Origin: Mantamonas sphyraenae
Lineage: Eukaryota; CRuMs; Mantamonadidae
Reading direction: 5' to 3'
Length of the DNA: 64,000 bases
Assembly: GCA_026936335.1 (NCBI GenBank)
Contig: JAPMXV010000049.1
Span: 1 to 64,000, forward strand
Of the stretch, positions 32,165 to 45,100 are shown one piece after another. Every line of letters begins with the position of its first letter. The stretch's first letter is position 1. Below the pieces are notes generated by a model. The model did no database searches. It saw only the letters and a program-made list of their open reading frames with translations, and had not been told where the DNA came from. The position numbers and the translations under genes are program-made.

Positions 32165-35100
32165 TCACCCGCGCCTGGCCAATGCACCGAACCCTCCCGT
32201 CTTCTTCCCTGATCCAAACACCTTCTTGCCACTCCCTCCACTGCTGCCCTTGTTGGCAGAGCTGCGCGTAGCCCCACTGCTGTTATTGCCCAAGCGCGCA
32301 CGTTCTCCAAACCCTGCGCCTCCGCCACGCATCTTGCTCGCGTTGGAAGTTTTGAACCCGCTCGACTTGCTACTGCTTCCTCCACCGCTGCTCGTCCCTC
32401 CACGACTGCTCCCTCCACTTCGCATCTTGCTCGCATTGGAAGCCTTAAACCCTGATGTTTTGCCACCGCTGCTCGTCCCGCCACTGCTGCGCCGCGATGT
32501 GAATCCACTCGCTGCTGCTTTGGACTTGCCAAATCCACCCTTGCTCCCTCCGCTTGTCCCACCACCGCTCTTGCGTGCTCCAGAGAAAGGTCCGCTGCTC
32601 TTTCCTCCCTTGCTGCCACTTCCACCGCCGCTTGATCGCGACGCAAACTTGCCCCCGCTGCTCTTGCTCCCAAACCGGCTGCTCGTTGTCTTTTTCGGAG
32701 TTTCTGCCTCGTCTCCATCCTGACCATCCTCGTCTGCACTCAAGTCCTCTCCCTTGTCTTTCTCCGTATCTTCTTTGCCCTTTGTCCGAGCTCCGAATGT
32801 CTTGCCACCTGTGCTGCTCTTTTTCGCCGCGCTAAACTTGCCCGAGCTGCTTGCTCCCAGCTTGCTTGCTCCCAGCTTGCTTGCTCCCAGCTTGCCTGCT
32901 CCCAGCTTAGTCGCGCCTCCCACCTTGCTGGCCGCGGGCTTGACGGTCGACCCATCGTCTCCCTCCTTGGCCGAGGCCGCTGCGCCCGAACGAGAGGCCA
33001 CTCCCGCTCCAGCTCCGGTGTTGCCCGACATTTTTGGCAGGGGTTTGCTTTCCACCTTGGTCAGCTTGAGGCTGCCTGACGCACCGTACGACTTGACCTT
33101 GGCGTCCACCAACTCTTTGGGCAGCTTGCCAAACTCCTTCATCAGCGTGGCTGCGGCAACTCCTTTGCCTCCAACGCTCTGATACTCCTCCTGAAGCTCC
33201 TTCAGCTTCTCGCGGCGATGCTGTTCCCTTGCTTCTCTGCGCTTGCGCTCCTTCTCGCCCAACGCCTTTTGCGCCTCATACCGCTCCACCAGTTGCGAGC
33301 GTTCCTCTTCCGCCTTGCTCATGGACGGTCGCTTGGCGCTGGCCAAGCTATGCTCCACGTGCGACAGGCTCATGTTGCGCAGCGCTCGCGTCAATTCATC
33401 AGTGTGCGTCCTTGTGCTTGCACGACCACTGGGTCCACCTCCGCCATGTGTCTGTCCCTGAGCCTGTGCTCGCAATGCCTGTTTGGCCTGGACATTTGGC
33501 CGTCTGTTCTCTTGGGCCTGCTTCACCGCACGCAAGCGATGGTCCAGCACGCTCAGGTGCGACAGCATGTTCTGTGTGTACTCGTTCACATTGGCCGCTG
33601 TTTGTTGCATGTAGCCCACCTGTGCCTGAGCTTCAGCAGCCGAGCTGAACATGCTCCCTCCTCCGCTGTACGGCGACTGCCTCACTGTGCGTGCCCGTTC
33701 CCGCCTCACCTGCATCTCTTCCTCGATCTCTGTTAGCCGCGACACCACCTGCGCAAACAAAGGATCCATTTTGTCCTTTTGCGCTTGCATCTCGCTCGCC
33801 AGAGGCTGGCTGGCGAGGTAGGCCTCGCCTTGTTGCTTCTTGATTTCCTCCAGCCGCAGCCCCAAATCGTCCTTCTTTGTCGCCAACGACGCCTTGGTTG
33901 TTATCACTTCTGCCAATCGATGTTGCTGCGATTGGGTGTTCTTCAACACGTCTCCCAGCGTGATTTTCGCCTTGGCCAGCTCCGCATCGATCCCGTCCAG
34001 GTTTGCCAGGGTAAAAGTGTCCCCCTTGCTCGATGCTCCCTTGGTGATGGATGCAATGCGCTCCTGAGAAGCCTTGGAAAACCCGCGGACCTTCTCCATG
34101 CGATATTCCAGAAACTCCAGCAGATTGTGGAAGGATTCGCGCAGCATATTCTCGTCGGGCTTCTGCAATTCACCTTTCAGCTGCTTCACCAGGCCGGACA
34201 CGTCCTCGATTGCGTCGTTTGCCGCGGCTGTCCCTTGCTGTTGTGCTGTTGCATTCATGACCCCTGCAACAGTGCCCGTCGGTTTCGCCTTTGCCGCACC
34301 GCCCACCTCTGCCGAAGCGTCGTAGTTGTCATCGTCATCGTCGTCCGGCATTGGCGGCATAGGTGCCGATTTGATGCTCGCCTTGGCCGCCGCCGTGCTT
34401 CCAACCTTGGATGCAGCACCTACGGCGGCTGCAGCGTCGTAGTTGTCGTCATCGTCGTCGTCGGGCATCGGTGGCAACGGCGCGGCCGTGACACTCTTGG
34501 CTGCTGCCCCGCCTCCCAGCGTCCCACTCGACTCTTTCTTCAGCCCAAACTTGCTTGTACGTGACGTCCCCAGCTGCGATGCTTTGCTTGCCCCAAACCC
34601 TTTCGCCTTGACGCCCGTCCCGTCTTTCTTTGCTGCCCCAAAACGCGACTTTGGCTTCTCCTCCTTCGGCGGCTGTGACTCTCCCTCTGCACCGGCTTCC
34701 GATGCGTCGTAGTTGTCCTCATCGTCGTCGTCGGGCATCGGTGGCAACGGCGCGGCCGTGACACTCTTGGCTGCTGCCCCGCCTCCCAGCGTCCCACTCG
34801 ACTCTTTCTTCAGCCCAAACTTGCTTGTACGTGACGTCCCCAGCTGCGATGCTTTGCTTGCCCCAAACCCTTTCGCCTTGACGCCCGACCCGTCCTTCTT
34901 TGCTGCCCCAAAACGCGACTTTGGCTTCTCCTCCTTCGGCGGCTGTGACTCTCCCTCTGCACCGGCTTCCGATGCGTCGTAGTTGTCCTCATCGTCGTCG
35001 TCGGGCATCGGTGGCAACGGCGCGGCCGTGACACTCTTGGCTGCTGCCCCGCCTCCCAGCGTCCCACTCGACTCTTTCTTCAGCCCAAACTTGCTTGTAC

Positions 35101-37502
35101 GTGACGTCCCCAGCTGTGATGCTTTGCTTGCCCCAAACCCTTTCGCCTTGACGCCCGTCCCGTCTTTCTTTGCTGCCCCAAAACGCGACTTTGGCTTCTC
35201 CTCCTTCGGCGGCTGTGACTCTCCCTCTGCACCGGCTTCCGATGCGTCGTAGTTGTCCTCATCGTCGTCGTCGGGCATCGGTGGCAACGGCGCGGCCGTG
35301 ACACTCTTGGCTGCTGCCCCGCCTCCCAGCGTCCCACTCGACTCTTTCTTCAGCCCAAACTTGCTTGTACGTGACGTCCCCAGCTGCGATGCTTTGCTTG
35401 CCCCAAACCCTTTCGCCTTGACGCCCGTCCCGTCTTTCTTTGCTGCCCCAAAACGCGACTTTGGCTTGTCCGCGGCTCCCTCGCCACCCCACTTGGCTGG
35501 CACGCGCATGGCAGACCTACCTTTGCTCGCAGGGGTTCCACTCGCTCCGTCTTTGCCGTTGGCACTGATGAACCGTTGAGGCTGCTCCTCTTGGCTGCCC
35601 CCGCGTGTACGGAACAGAGACCGTGTGACTTCGTCATCTTCCCCGTCGCCATCTTCCTCGTTCACCTCCTCTTCCTCCTCGGTGTCCTCGTCATCGGCCT
35701 CCTCCTCTCCGCTCATTTCCCTTTCTTCCTCCTCATCGCCAGACAATCCTTCCTTGCCTTTGTCCAAGCCATGTGACAGGCTCACAAACTGCAGCTTGCG
35801 TTCGGGCTCCAGCTCGTGAGCCGGGAAGGAAGGCGGCTCAACACCGTCCTCAAGAGGCACCTTGTCGCCGTCACAAAGGGTGTAACCGACTAGTTTGACC
35901 TTGATCCCATTGTCCTCTTCGTCATCGTCCTCGTCTTCGTCGTTCACGCAGAGGATCCAGGCAGATGGATGCTGAACATCGAGCCCAGGGGCCTTGGCCA
36001 TGGTCACAGCGACCCCCAAAGCCTGGTAGTCGGTCATCACTTCGCCAAAGCTCAGCGAAGGACTCAAGTTGCCCAACTCGTCGGTGAGGCGCATGGTCCA
36101 GGTCAAGCCTTGGTTGTTGGGCAGCGGAGCGGCCTCAACTAGACAAACCTTCTCGCTGTTGGACGCACTCACGACCAGTGCTTGCCATTTGGGCAGGGCA
36201 GAGATGTACAGCGAGCGCATGGCCATGTCACCGTCTTCCATGTTCTCCATCTGGCTGTCCTCGTCAAACTCGATGATCTCTCCCACCGGATAGCGAAAAC
36301 ATTGGTCGGTGCCGACTCGCAAAACCTCGCAGTAGGCAAACTGGCGGATCTCTTCGTCGTTCACCACCTCCTCCACTTGCCAGCTGACCATGGCGAAGGA
36401 GTTGTGGAAGCAGCAAATGTCTGGGCGTACGTTCACGTTGATGTTTTCCGGCGGCTGCAGGGTCATGGGAGTCCTCTTGGTGTCGTACAAATCCATGACA
36501 GTGACCATGCCGTCGTACATGACCAAGCAAAGCAGGCCGGTGCCCGGGTCGATGTCCACTGCGTGTGTTTCGTGGTGTTAGCTGTGTTCCGAAACACTCG
36601 CGCACCCTTCATGCCCACAGCTGTGGCGTGCGGTCCACATGTTCAACTCACGGCTGGCTACATCCTTTGCCACATCCTTCTGTACGCTCTTGTCCATGGC
36701 CTGCCACAGGTGCATCGTGCCGCTCTCGCTCAACATGCACAGATTCAGGGGGCGCAAAATCTCGGGGTCTCCCAGGCGCATGGTCCGCCATGCGGATTTG
36801 ATGATTCGTTCACCGATGTCCAGAACATCGATGGCCTGCGGGTGCGCGATATCGCGTGCTTGTGTGAGTGTATTGTGTGGCACGGGCTCACGCTGACGGT
36901 TTGGCGCGCTCTTGCACGCGCAGCGCCCGTCCTCCGGACCACCACAGCCCGGCTGTACCCGTACTCACCTCTGCATCGATGTTGGCTGCATCCAAAATAT
37001 GCACACTACCGTCCACCAGAGCCACCGCGAGCAGCGGTGTGGCTTGCTGGATCGGTGGCAGCGTGGGCACAATGCTCAGATGCACAACTTCCGCGGGCAT
37101 GCGCCGATCCTGTTCGCTCACGTCTGCCAACGCAGTAAGTTTCGCATCATCGTCGTCGTCGTCGTCGTCGTCCGACAGGTCGTCTGTGATCTTGCCACCT
37201 CCTCCGTCGTCGTCGTCGTCGTCTTCCGAGGGCGCTGGCGCCCCGGCGTACAGCTTGTCGACTTTGCACCAGTACAGCATGTCACCACACGCCGCAATGA
37301 GCACGTTGTAAAAGGGCATGGACACAAGCAGATTGCTGCGCGTCTTTTTGACCGTGTCTGGCGTGAGCATTGAATGGCGCCCTTCCGTGGTCACCTTGGC
37401 CAGCACACGCTGATCAAAAGGGAACCTCATGGACGATTCACGGCTTCGTTCGATGTCCACGCACGAAGGCAGTGGGTCATCCGGCCCTATGACTCTGGTC
37501 AT
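32165..37502 (-). CDS. NUP214: Nup214/Nup159-like FG nucleoporin
   Basis: Exons 37502-36969, 36835-36652 and 36558-32165, about 1,703 residues. Introns are 133 nt (GTGAGT...CCGCAG) and 93 nt (GTGAGT...CGCAG), with matching phases. The N-terminal ~450 residues look like the beta-propeller that docks the mRNA-export helicase Dbp5/DDX19 in this family ('RSNLLVSMPFYNVLIAACGD', then WD-like strands), with acidic inserts. Next come an acidic segment, four ~90-residue tandem repeats each carrying three FG dipeptides (SRFGAAKK, KGFGASK, SKFGLKK), and a coiled coil (about residues 1015-1210, 'FLEYRMEKVRGFSKASQER') as used to bind Nup88/Nup62. A long Gly/Ser/Lys-rich tail with further FG dipeptides ends the protein. 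FG repeats line the nuclear pore and bind transport receptors. The start is 70 bp from the divergent USO1 start. Family assignment rests on architecture and partial motif similarity. Confidence 0.75.
34440..35470 (-). repeat. 270-bp coding tandem repeat (about 3.8 copies)
   Basis: Four near-identical units with exact 270-bp period (landmarks at 34,443, 34,713, 34,983 and 35,253 on the plus strand), the last truncated at one end. Units differ at only a handful of bases, for example CCCGTCCCGTC versus CCCGACCCGTC and one C/T change. Each codes 90 residues: three FG motifs, a Pro-Pro-Met-Pro segment, then a poly-Asp stretch. A diverged partial unit lies just before it (about 34,315-34,440). Confidence 0.95.
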
Positions 37503-37572
37503 GGTTTCCTTCGAGCGGCGTTTGCTTTGTGGTCTTTGCGCCGGCACCCCACCACAACCACAACCCGCAACC
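37503..37572. promoter_or_regulatory. 70-bp divergent promoter, NUP214/USO1
   Basis: The gap between the ATG codons of the Nup214-like gene (minus) and USO1 (plus). It contains a CCACAACCACAACCCGCAACC stretch just before the USO1 ATG (CAACC-like repeats also precede the RPS25 starts). A bidirectional promoter is inferred purely from spacing. Confidence 0.3.
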
Positions 37573-40500
37573 ATGGATTGGGGGCTCAGCTTCATCAAAG
37601 ATGTGCTTGTGCCTGTCGAGTCGGATCTGGACGAGCTCGACGATGCCCTGAACCGCATCGGCAACCCGGCCGTGATGACCGAAGCACGCATTCACTCGGT
37701 GAAGGAGATTCGGGACCTTTTGGCCTCCCAGCATCGTCTGGTAAGTGTTTTCTGACCGTGTGCTTGCCCATGGTGGCCATGGAATGGGATTTTTGATGCT
37801 GTCAGTCGTGTAGGGGTCCAGCGTTGCAGAAGGCGCCGAACGCTGACCCTCTCCCTCCTGCACTGTGCCGCCACGTCATCACATCTGCGCTCAAACATTG
37901 CACAGGAGGTTGGGCGAAAGGCTCTGCCTGTGCTCATGGATGCACTTGCGTCCGCAGACAACGACACAGACCTGGCCGAAAACATCCTGGAGACGCTGTG
38001 TGTGATGTTTGGCAAGGCGTCCGGTTCGACGAGCACCAGCGCCGCGCAGCAGGAGCAGCTGCAGGACGACCCATACGCCCCAGAGCAGCTGCGCTTGCAA
38101 ACACAGGCTGCCATGCAGCTGACCAACGAATTCATCGACACGGTGAGTGTGTGCTTGCGTGTGGCCAAGGGCTGGCCGCGGAAATGGAGAACGACGACGA
38201 CCCGCTCACCTCTCTTCTCACACCGCAGAGCGACGAGTACCTTGCGCTGGTGCTGAGCTTCCTCGCCTCGGAAGCCCTACATGTGCGCTACTACGCCATC
38301 CAAGTGCTGACCGAGCTGCTGGGAAACAACAATCCAGCTGTTCAAGACGCCCTACTGCGCGCATCCGCAGTCAACACGGTGGTCGACGTCCTCGGCGACA
38401 AGGAACTCATTGTGCGCAACGGTACGTGGTCGTTGGAGCGACTGGGGAAACTGGAGCACGCGTGCGTGCGCGCGGAGCTGACACGCAGCCGTCACCCATC
38501 CTCCCGTCTTCCCACACACACACACACAGAGGGACTTGTCTTGCTGCGCGAGTTCACCCTGGACAATCCAGAGATCCAAAAGGTGGTCGTTTTTGAAGGT
38601 ACCTTTGACAAGCTGCTGGATATCATTGAGATTGACGGATTCCTCGAGGGCGGCATCATTGTCAACGACTGCTTGCGCTTGATGGTGACGTTGCTGGAAG
38701 ACAACGCTTTGAATCTGATGCAGTTCCGTGACAACGGCCGCATGGCCAAACTGGTGAGTCTGCTGTCGATGGCCGACATCACGGAGGAGGATGTGCGCGG
38801 CGACGACTTGCTCGCGGACAATTTGCTCGTCAGCCTGTGTCTGGTCAGCCTGCTGGTGAGCGGTGATCACGCTAGCATTGCAGACAATCAGCAGGACATG
38901 GTTCGTGTGGGTCTTCTGGAACACTTGGTCGAACTGGCCGTTGCAAAGAGCCCAAGCCAGGCGAGTGCGGCCATCCGCACGCAGGCTGTGTGGACACTGG
39001 CCAACGTGTTGCGCGCCAATGCCGATGCCCAACAGATGTATCTGAATGCTACGGTGCATGCCGGCCTGCGTAGCCAAAGTGCCACGCTGGCATTGTTGCA
39101 AGATGCGCTGCGCAACAGCTCCTCTTCAGAGCTTGGCGAGCCCGACGGCTTTGCAGCCGCAGCCTATGCCTTCAAGTGCCTCATGGAAAACAACTCGGCC
39201 GCTCAGCAGATTGTGGCCGACGCCATGGTGCACGGGGACGGAGGCGACGCGCAGGACAACATCAGCGTTGGCCCCTTGCTCCTGGACGCCCTGCTCCAGT
39301 GGGAGAGCGGTGCGGGGCCCGTGGGATGCTTCTTTGCGTCGGATATGATTTGTAGCGTGCTTCAAGGCAATGCGGATGTGCAGATCATGCTGCTGGAGCC
39401 AAGGAGCGTGGGTGGGACGTCCGGGACACTGATTGACCAAGTCACGCGGGAACTGATCAAGGCACAGCGAGTGGGTGGACACGTAAGCGTGCAAATTGCG
39501 CTACTCAAGGTCATCTGCGTGTCCATGCACAAGTGTCCCAAGGCTGTAGACGCCTTCCTGTCCAGTCTGAAGCACTTTACGTTTCTGGTCGACGTAGTCA
39601 AACAGACTGGTCTGCACCCGGTGGTGCTCGGTTTGGCGTCGTTGGCGCTGGGCATTTGCTTGGACTCGAACAAGGACAACGGCCGTGCGGGCATGGACAG
39701 CCGCTCGCTGTTTGAGATCATCCGCCAGCAGCTGGGTCAAGCCGAATTTCTGGACCGGCTTGAGCAGCTGGAGGCACACCCCAGCTGCTCGGGTGTGCTC
39801 AAGGAAACGTCCGTGGCGGTGTCACCGATCATGTTGGTGGAAGAGTCGTTCGAGCCGGCGTGGTTTGACACCGCATACGCTGCGTTTGTCAAGGCATGCC
39901 TGGAAAGCATTAACCTGCGCATCCTGTCGCTGTACTCTGCACCGAGCGAGGGTCCTGGAACCAGCGGCAACAACGAAGCCGGGCAAGCAGCACGGCAGGC
40001 CAAGGGGGCAGCAGCCACACGGATGACGAGGGCGAGGTGGACAGCGCAGAGGTGAGGCGTCTACGCGATCTTGTGCGCAGCCGAGACGAGGAGCTGCAAG
40101 CGCTGCAGCGAAAGAATCTTGAATTGAAGCGCAAGGCCGACGAAGCGCAGGAGGCTCTGGAGAACGCACCGGCGGCGGCCAAGGATGACTCGGAGCAGTA
40201 CCAGCTGAAACGCACTCTGCGGGAAGCACGTGCCGAGCTGGATGTGGCCAAGATGCAGCAGCGGCAGAGCGAAGACAAGGTTGTCGCACTGAGCCAGGAG
40301 GTGAACACTCTCAAATCGCAACTGGAGGAGAGTGTGCCCAAGAGCCAACACGAAGAGCTGGAACAGAGGCTGAAGACAAGCCTGGGCGACTACGACAGCA
40401 TGTCGGACATGTATGTGGACCTGGAGCGGACATTCAACGAACAGGCAGCTGAGTTGGAGGCGCTGCGTGAGGCTGGCACGCAGGCGGGGGCTGATCAAAG

Positions 40501-40846
40501 CACAAGCACGCCAGGGCCTGTTGGGAGCCACACGGACGAAGAGTGGGACGCGTTGGTGGAGCAGCTTGAGGAAGCAAAGAAGCAAGCGGCAGCCAAGGAG
40601 GAGCAGGCGCACGATCTGGAGGTGCAACTGGGCGAGGAGCGCAACCGAGTGCAGGAGGCTCGCAGCGAAACCATCCGCTTGCAGTCGCAGCTGGGCACCA
40701 AGCAAGAGGAGCTGGACAGCCTCAACCAGGAGTTTGCGGACATGCTGGAGATCCTGGCAGACGACGAGGAGCGCATCCACAAGCTCGAAGAGGAAATCAA
40801 GGTGCTCAAGGAACAGGGTGCAAACGTGGACGACGTTCTTGACTGA
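37573..40846 (+). CDS. USO1: USO1/p115 vesicle-tethering protein (frame break)
   Basis: Exons 37573-37740, 37906-38142, 38229-38421 and 38530-40846. Introns are 165 nt (GTAAGT), 86 nt (GTGAGT) and 108 nt (GTACGT), all with CAG acceptors and matching phases. The product is about 971 residues, as in animals (about 960). The head is an armadillo-like fold with family-typical 'LDELDDALNRIGNP', 'EGLVLLREFTLDNPEIQKVV' and 'GGIIVNDCLRLMVTLLEDN'. The tail is a long coiled coil ('VRRLRDLVRSRDEELQALQR') ending in an acidic C-terminus. p115 tethers ER-Golgi vesicles by binding GM130, giantin and SNAREs. The frame moves by one between head and tail near 40,004-40,008 (a run of five G); a sixth G would restore it. 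A 47-nt intron at 39,952-39,998 would also fix the frame but needs a poor GTCCTG donor. Intron 3 is in frame and open, so it would be missed by simple ORF calling. Confidence 0.9.
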
Positions 40847-40899
40847 TGTGTGCTTTGTTCGGCAACAATACACCCCACACAGTCACTCACTCACTCACC

Positions 40900-42124
40900 C
40901 TACGTGCGAATCCCGGGCGGCCTGGGACGCACGGAACTGCGAGGCGGTTGCGTGACGCCTACGCGGTCACGCTGAGTGCTGGAACTGCTGCCACGTGTGT
41001 TTCGATGATGATTATTGGACACATGAGCGCCAGAGCCAATGGGAGGGAAGCGGGTTTGCTGTGGCAGGCGCTCGTCTCGGCTGGGTGGCCGAGGCTGCGA
41101 AGAAGCAGGAACTCGAAAGGGCTTTCGCGTAGCCGTCTTGCTGGGCCGCGCCTGCTTGCGCGTGGAGAGAAGGAAGTCTTCCACCTCTGTGGCTTGTTTA
41201 AACACTCCCGGCACGGCACGTGTGCTGATGAGGTGGTGCGAGCGTTGGGCGATTTCGTTGAGCCTCGCTTCGTCGCGTGCCAAGCGTTCCTCCTAATGTG
41301 TGGGCGGTGCACGGATTGGGACCACGATGTGTCAGAGCGTGCACGAGTGTTGTACATGTGTGCGCATGATTGTGCGAGTGGATGTGCAGAGAAAGTGGCA
41401 GTAGGACGCCGAAGAGCGAACCAATTCGCAGCGCACAACGGTCGAAAGCTCACCTCTTCTTTGCGCAGGTTTTCTCGTTGGATGGCGTCTGCCTCTGCAA
41501 GCAGCATCATCCCCTGTGTGTAGATGTGTGTCGGGGGTGTGCCCACGAGGCGTATGCGAGTGTGTGTCAGAGCCATGCGCCTGGGCTGCGGGAGGGCCGG
41601 GATGTGGCCACGTACCGTCTGCTTGGCTGTGTTCAACATGTTCTTGCGCTCATAATAGTCGTACACAAACTTGCGGATCCACCAGCCGCGATACCTGTGG
41701 CGTGTGTGCAAGTTGTGGACCAGACGCACGTGAGAACAGCCATGCCCCAGAGCAGTGGAGGGGTGAGTGTTTGTCTCGTCGACTTTGGCACCTTCCGCCA
41801 CCGCTATCCTAAGAAAACCTACGCTGCCTGGATCAGGGTCGCATTGTACGCAAAATATTCTTGATCGAGCTCCCGTTGCCGGGCCTCGTACAGCTTCTGG
41901 AACGCCCGCCGCCCCAGAAAGCCTCGAAACACGCGTTGGATCTCCGCCGCCACGCTGTGTTCCCATTCCAGCTGTGCGCGCGCCGCCGTTCCGCGCCAAG
42001 ACGCCTGGATACGGATGGATGCCTCGTACTCCTCCTTGCGAAACGCCTCTGCCTCTTTTGTCCGCTCAAAGAACTCCTGGACGTTGGCGTCTCGAGTTTC
42101 CCACAACGAACAAAAGTGAGCCAT
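40900..42124 (-). CDS. SPATA17: SPATA17-like IQ-motif protein
   Basis: Four exons: 42124-41823, 41694-41616, 41513-41454 and 41292-40900, giving 277 residues. Introns are 128, 102 and 161 nt with GTAGGT, GTACGT and GTGAGC donors; phases agree. Three calmodulin-binding IQ motifs are visible: 'IRIQASWRGTAARAQL', 'AEIQRVFRGFLGRRAF' and 'TLIQAAYRGWWIRKFVYDYY', the last rebuilt across intron 1. The third motif plus 'HHLISTRAVPGVF' closely follow vertebrate SPATA17 (RIQRRWRGYRVRKYLFNYY; HYLLSTKQIPGIY). SPATA17 is associated with motile cilia and sperm axonemes, so the organism probably builds flagella. The C-terminus is a basic Ser/Pro/Arg-rich tail. The chosen ATG has a better start context (GAGATGG) than the in-frame ATG at 42,148. 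It starts about 40 bp from the stop of the upstream ABC gene on the same strand. Confidence 0.85.
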
Positions 42125-42162
42125 CTCTTGGCAAGACCCGCGCCACATCGGCAAAGCATCGC

Positions 42163-45100
42163 TCACCGATCTTTCTTGCTTTGTTCCCCCACCGAATCAA
42201 TCTCACCAAGCGCAACACGGCGCAGATAGGCTGCAGATTCCTCGCCGCTCGCGTCGACGAGGCCCGAAAACAACGAGCCTGGATCGCTGAGCAACTCTCG
42301 CGGCGACGCATACTCGGCCACCTGGCCTGCATCCATCACGAGAATGCGATCGTAGTCGATGATGGTTGCCAGTCTGTGCGCAATGGAGATAATGGTGGCG
42401 TGGCCAAAGTGCTCCCGGATGGCCTCCTGGATCACCTCGTCGGTTTTCCGGTCCACACTTGCCGTCGCTTCGTCCAGCACAAGAACAGACGGTTTGCGCA
42501 GCAACGCGCGTGCCAAACACACCAATTGGCGCTGTCCCACGCTCAGGTTGGCGCCTCCCTCGTCAATGTCTGCATCCAGGCCACCCTCCATCTCGCGCAC
42601 GGTCTCATCCAGCTGCGCCTGCTGAAGAGCCGTCCAAAGCACCTCGTCGTCGTCCACGGTGCCAAAAGGGTCCAGATTCGAGCGTACTGTGCCTGAGAAC
42701 ACGACGGGGCTCTGCGGAATGATGCCAATGCGGCAACGGAATGCACCCAGCTTCAGCTGCGCCAGATCGACGCCATCCACACGAATGTGCCCGTGTCCGT
42801 CCTCCAGTTCGACAGTACGGAACAGCGCAGCCAATAGTGTGCTCTTGCCCGCGCCTGTGCGTCCCACCACGCCTATGCGCTCGCCTGCCTCGACGCGAAA
42901 ATTGGCGTCTCGAAGCGCGAGATCCAGGCCCGGTCTGTAGCGCAGCGACACGTGATCAAACTCGATGGCACCCCTATTGGGCCACTCTTCATCAGGGATG
43001 TCCCCTACAGTGTGCCGCTCGACGGGCACAACCTCCGTGTCGCTGTAGGTCGCGACGCGTTCCACAGAGTTGAAGTGGCGTTCCACCTTTGTGATTTCCG
43101 AACCGAAGCGATTGAGCATCAATCCCAGCTGCATGCCATACGTCAGCGAGAGGGCAGCCAGCGACGGACTGATGGCACGTGGGTTCACTGCAATCAGCAC
43201 AGCAAGCACGCCCTCGATCGTCGTGCCGATCGCCTCCAGACGAAATCCATACCAATGCGTGGCCGATCGCAGGGCCCAGAACGCTTTGAGGTTCTCCACT
43301 TGGTGGGCAATATTCTTTTCCAGAAACTGTGGCACCAGACCAAACGTCCGGATGGCGTGCTGCCCGTTCAGCGATTCGCTTACGTGGGCGATGAGCGGAG
43401 AGTTGCTGATCGACTCGAGCCTCTGCAGCTCAAGACTTGTTGCGCGAAAGTACTTTTGCAGATGGTAGAAAAAGGCCATGAGGATGGCCACAACAATGAG
43501 CAGAAGCGGGGACAGCGTGCACAGGATGATCAACAGCACCGTGATCTGCATCATGGTGGCAATGAACGGCAAGATGGACTGTGGCAGCAGTTGGTCGATT
43601 TCGTCCAAATCCTTGCTGAAACGGTTGATGATGCGCCCTTGCGGAGTCGTGTCAAAGAAGGCCATTGGCGCCGCGAGCACCTGGGCAAGCATGCCCTCGT
43701 GCAGCACCATCGAGCTTGTGTACGAGAACACCGCATGCACCAGCGAGCGTGCATAGATCAGTGCACACGCGACCACTGTGATCACCCCGTACACCACCAA
43801 GTAGACCTCGTCGGTCCACCCAAACGCATCTTCCGTCATCCTCGACAACCACCAGTCCGCGCCAATGCGCGTCACAATATCCACGAGCATCATCAACAAG
43901 AACGCGGCTCCCAGCCATCTTCGAGACTTGGGTGTGAAATACAGCAGGTAGATGCTCCACGGGATGCGTCCAGCCTTGCGTTCCTCTTCGGTCATCAGCT
44001 CGTCGTCGCCGCCCTCTGACGATTTGGCCTTGTCCAAGGGTCGATCAACCTTGCCTACACCTGCGCCTAGGGCTGCTGCGCCGCCGCTGGAACCAGAGCC
44101 TGCATCGACATCCAATTCTGCCTGATCCGTCACCTCGGTCGCCTCACGCTGATGCACCTGAAATTCGTCCATCAGCTGCGAAAACTCGCGCCCCGAATTG
44201 TTGAGCTCGTCAAACGTTCCCTGTTCCGCAACACAGCCTCCATGCATCATGACAATGTGGTCTGAGCGAGCAAGGTAGTCGAGTTGGTTTGTCACGAGCA
44301 CTCGCGTCTTGCCTGCAAGCAGCTTGCACACGACCTGCTCAAAGATGTGTGCCCCTACGTGGCTATCAACAGCAGACAATGGGTCGTCAAGCATGTAGAT
44401 GTCTGCCTCGCGGTACACGCACCGCGCAAGGGCAATGCGAGCCTTTTGGCCGCCGGACAGGGTGATTCCTCGTTCGCCAATCATGGTGCGGTCCCCCTTG
44501 GCCATCATCTCTAGGTCTGGCAGCAGCGAGCACGCTTGGATGACCGCGTTGTATCGCTCCTCATCAAACGAACTGAAGAAGAGGATGTTGTCCCTCACAG
44601 TGCCGTTCAAGATGAACGGCTGCTGCGCTGCCAGACTGACTGTCCCCCGCAGCAGCACCTTGCCGCGTTGCACCATCATTGTCCCGGTCAGGGCTGCCAG
44701 CAGCGACGACTTGCCGCTGCCCACCTTGCCAATCACACTGGTCAGGTCGCCCGCCTTGATCAGCACTGACACGTCACGCAGCGTGTTGGTCACCCCACGC
44801 TCTCCTTGCTGTCCCTGTTCGTCGCCTTCTTCCCCTTGTGCCGAGTCCTGTCCCTCCTTGCCTGGTTCAAGCTGCACAGTGACCGCGTTCAGGGGCGTTG
44901 TGTCCACCTCGTTCTCCTCCTCATCACTGGCCACGCTCTCGTTGTCCTCTTCACTGCCATGCCACTCTTCCAGAGCATCCGAGTGGATTTCCGTCACTTC
45001 CAACAGTTCCACACCAGGCACAGCTTCCATGACGTGGTTGGCTTCCTCGGCTTCCTGCGCCTGTGTCTCTGCTTCCGCGCCTTCCTGCAACTCCTTGGCC

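Noticed and set aside
34440-35470. Regularly spaced repeats that could suggest a CRISPR or satellite array
   Set aside because: The 270-bp units are translated in frame within a long coding exon and have no unique spacers.
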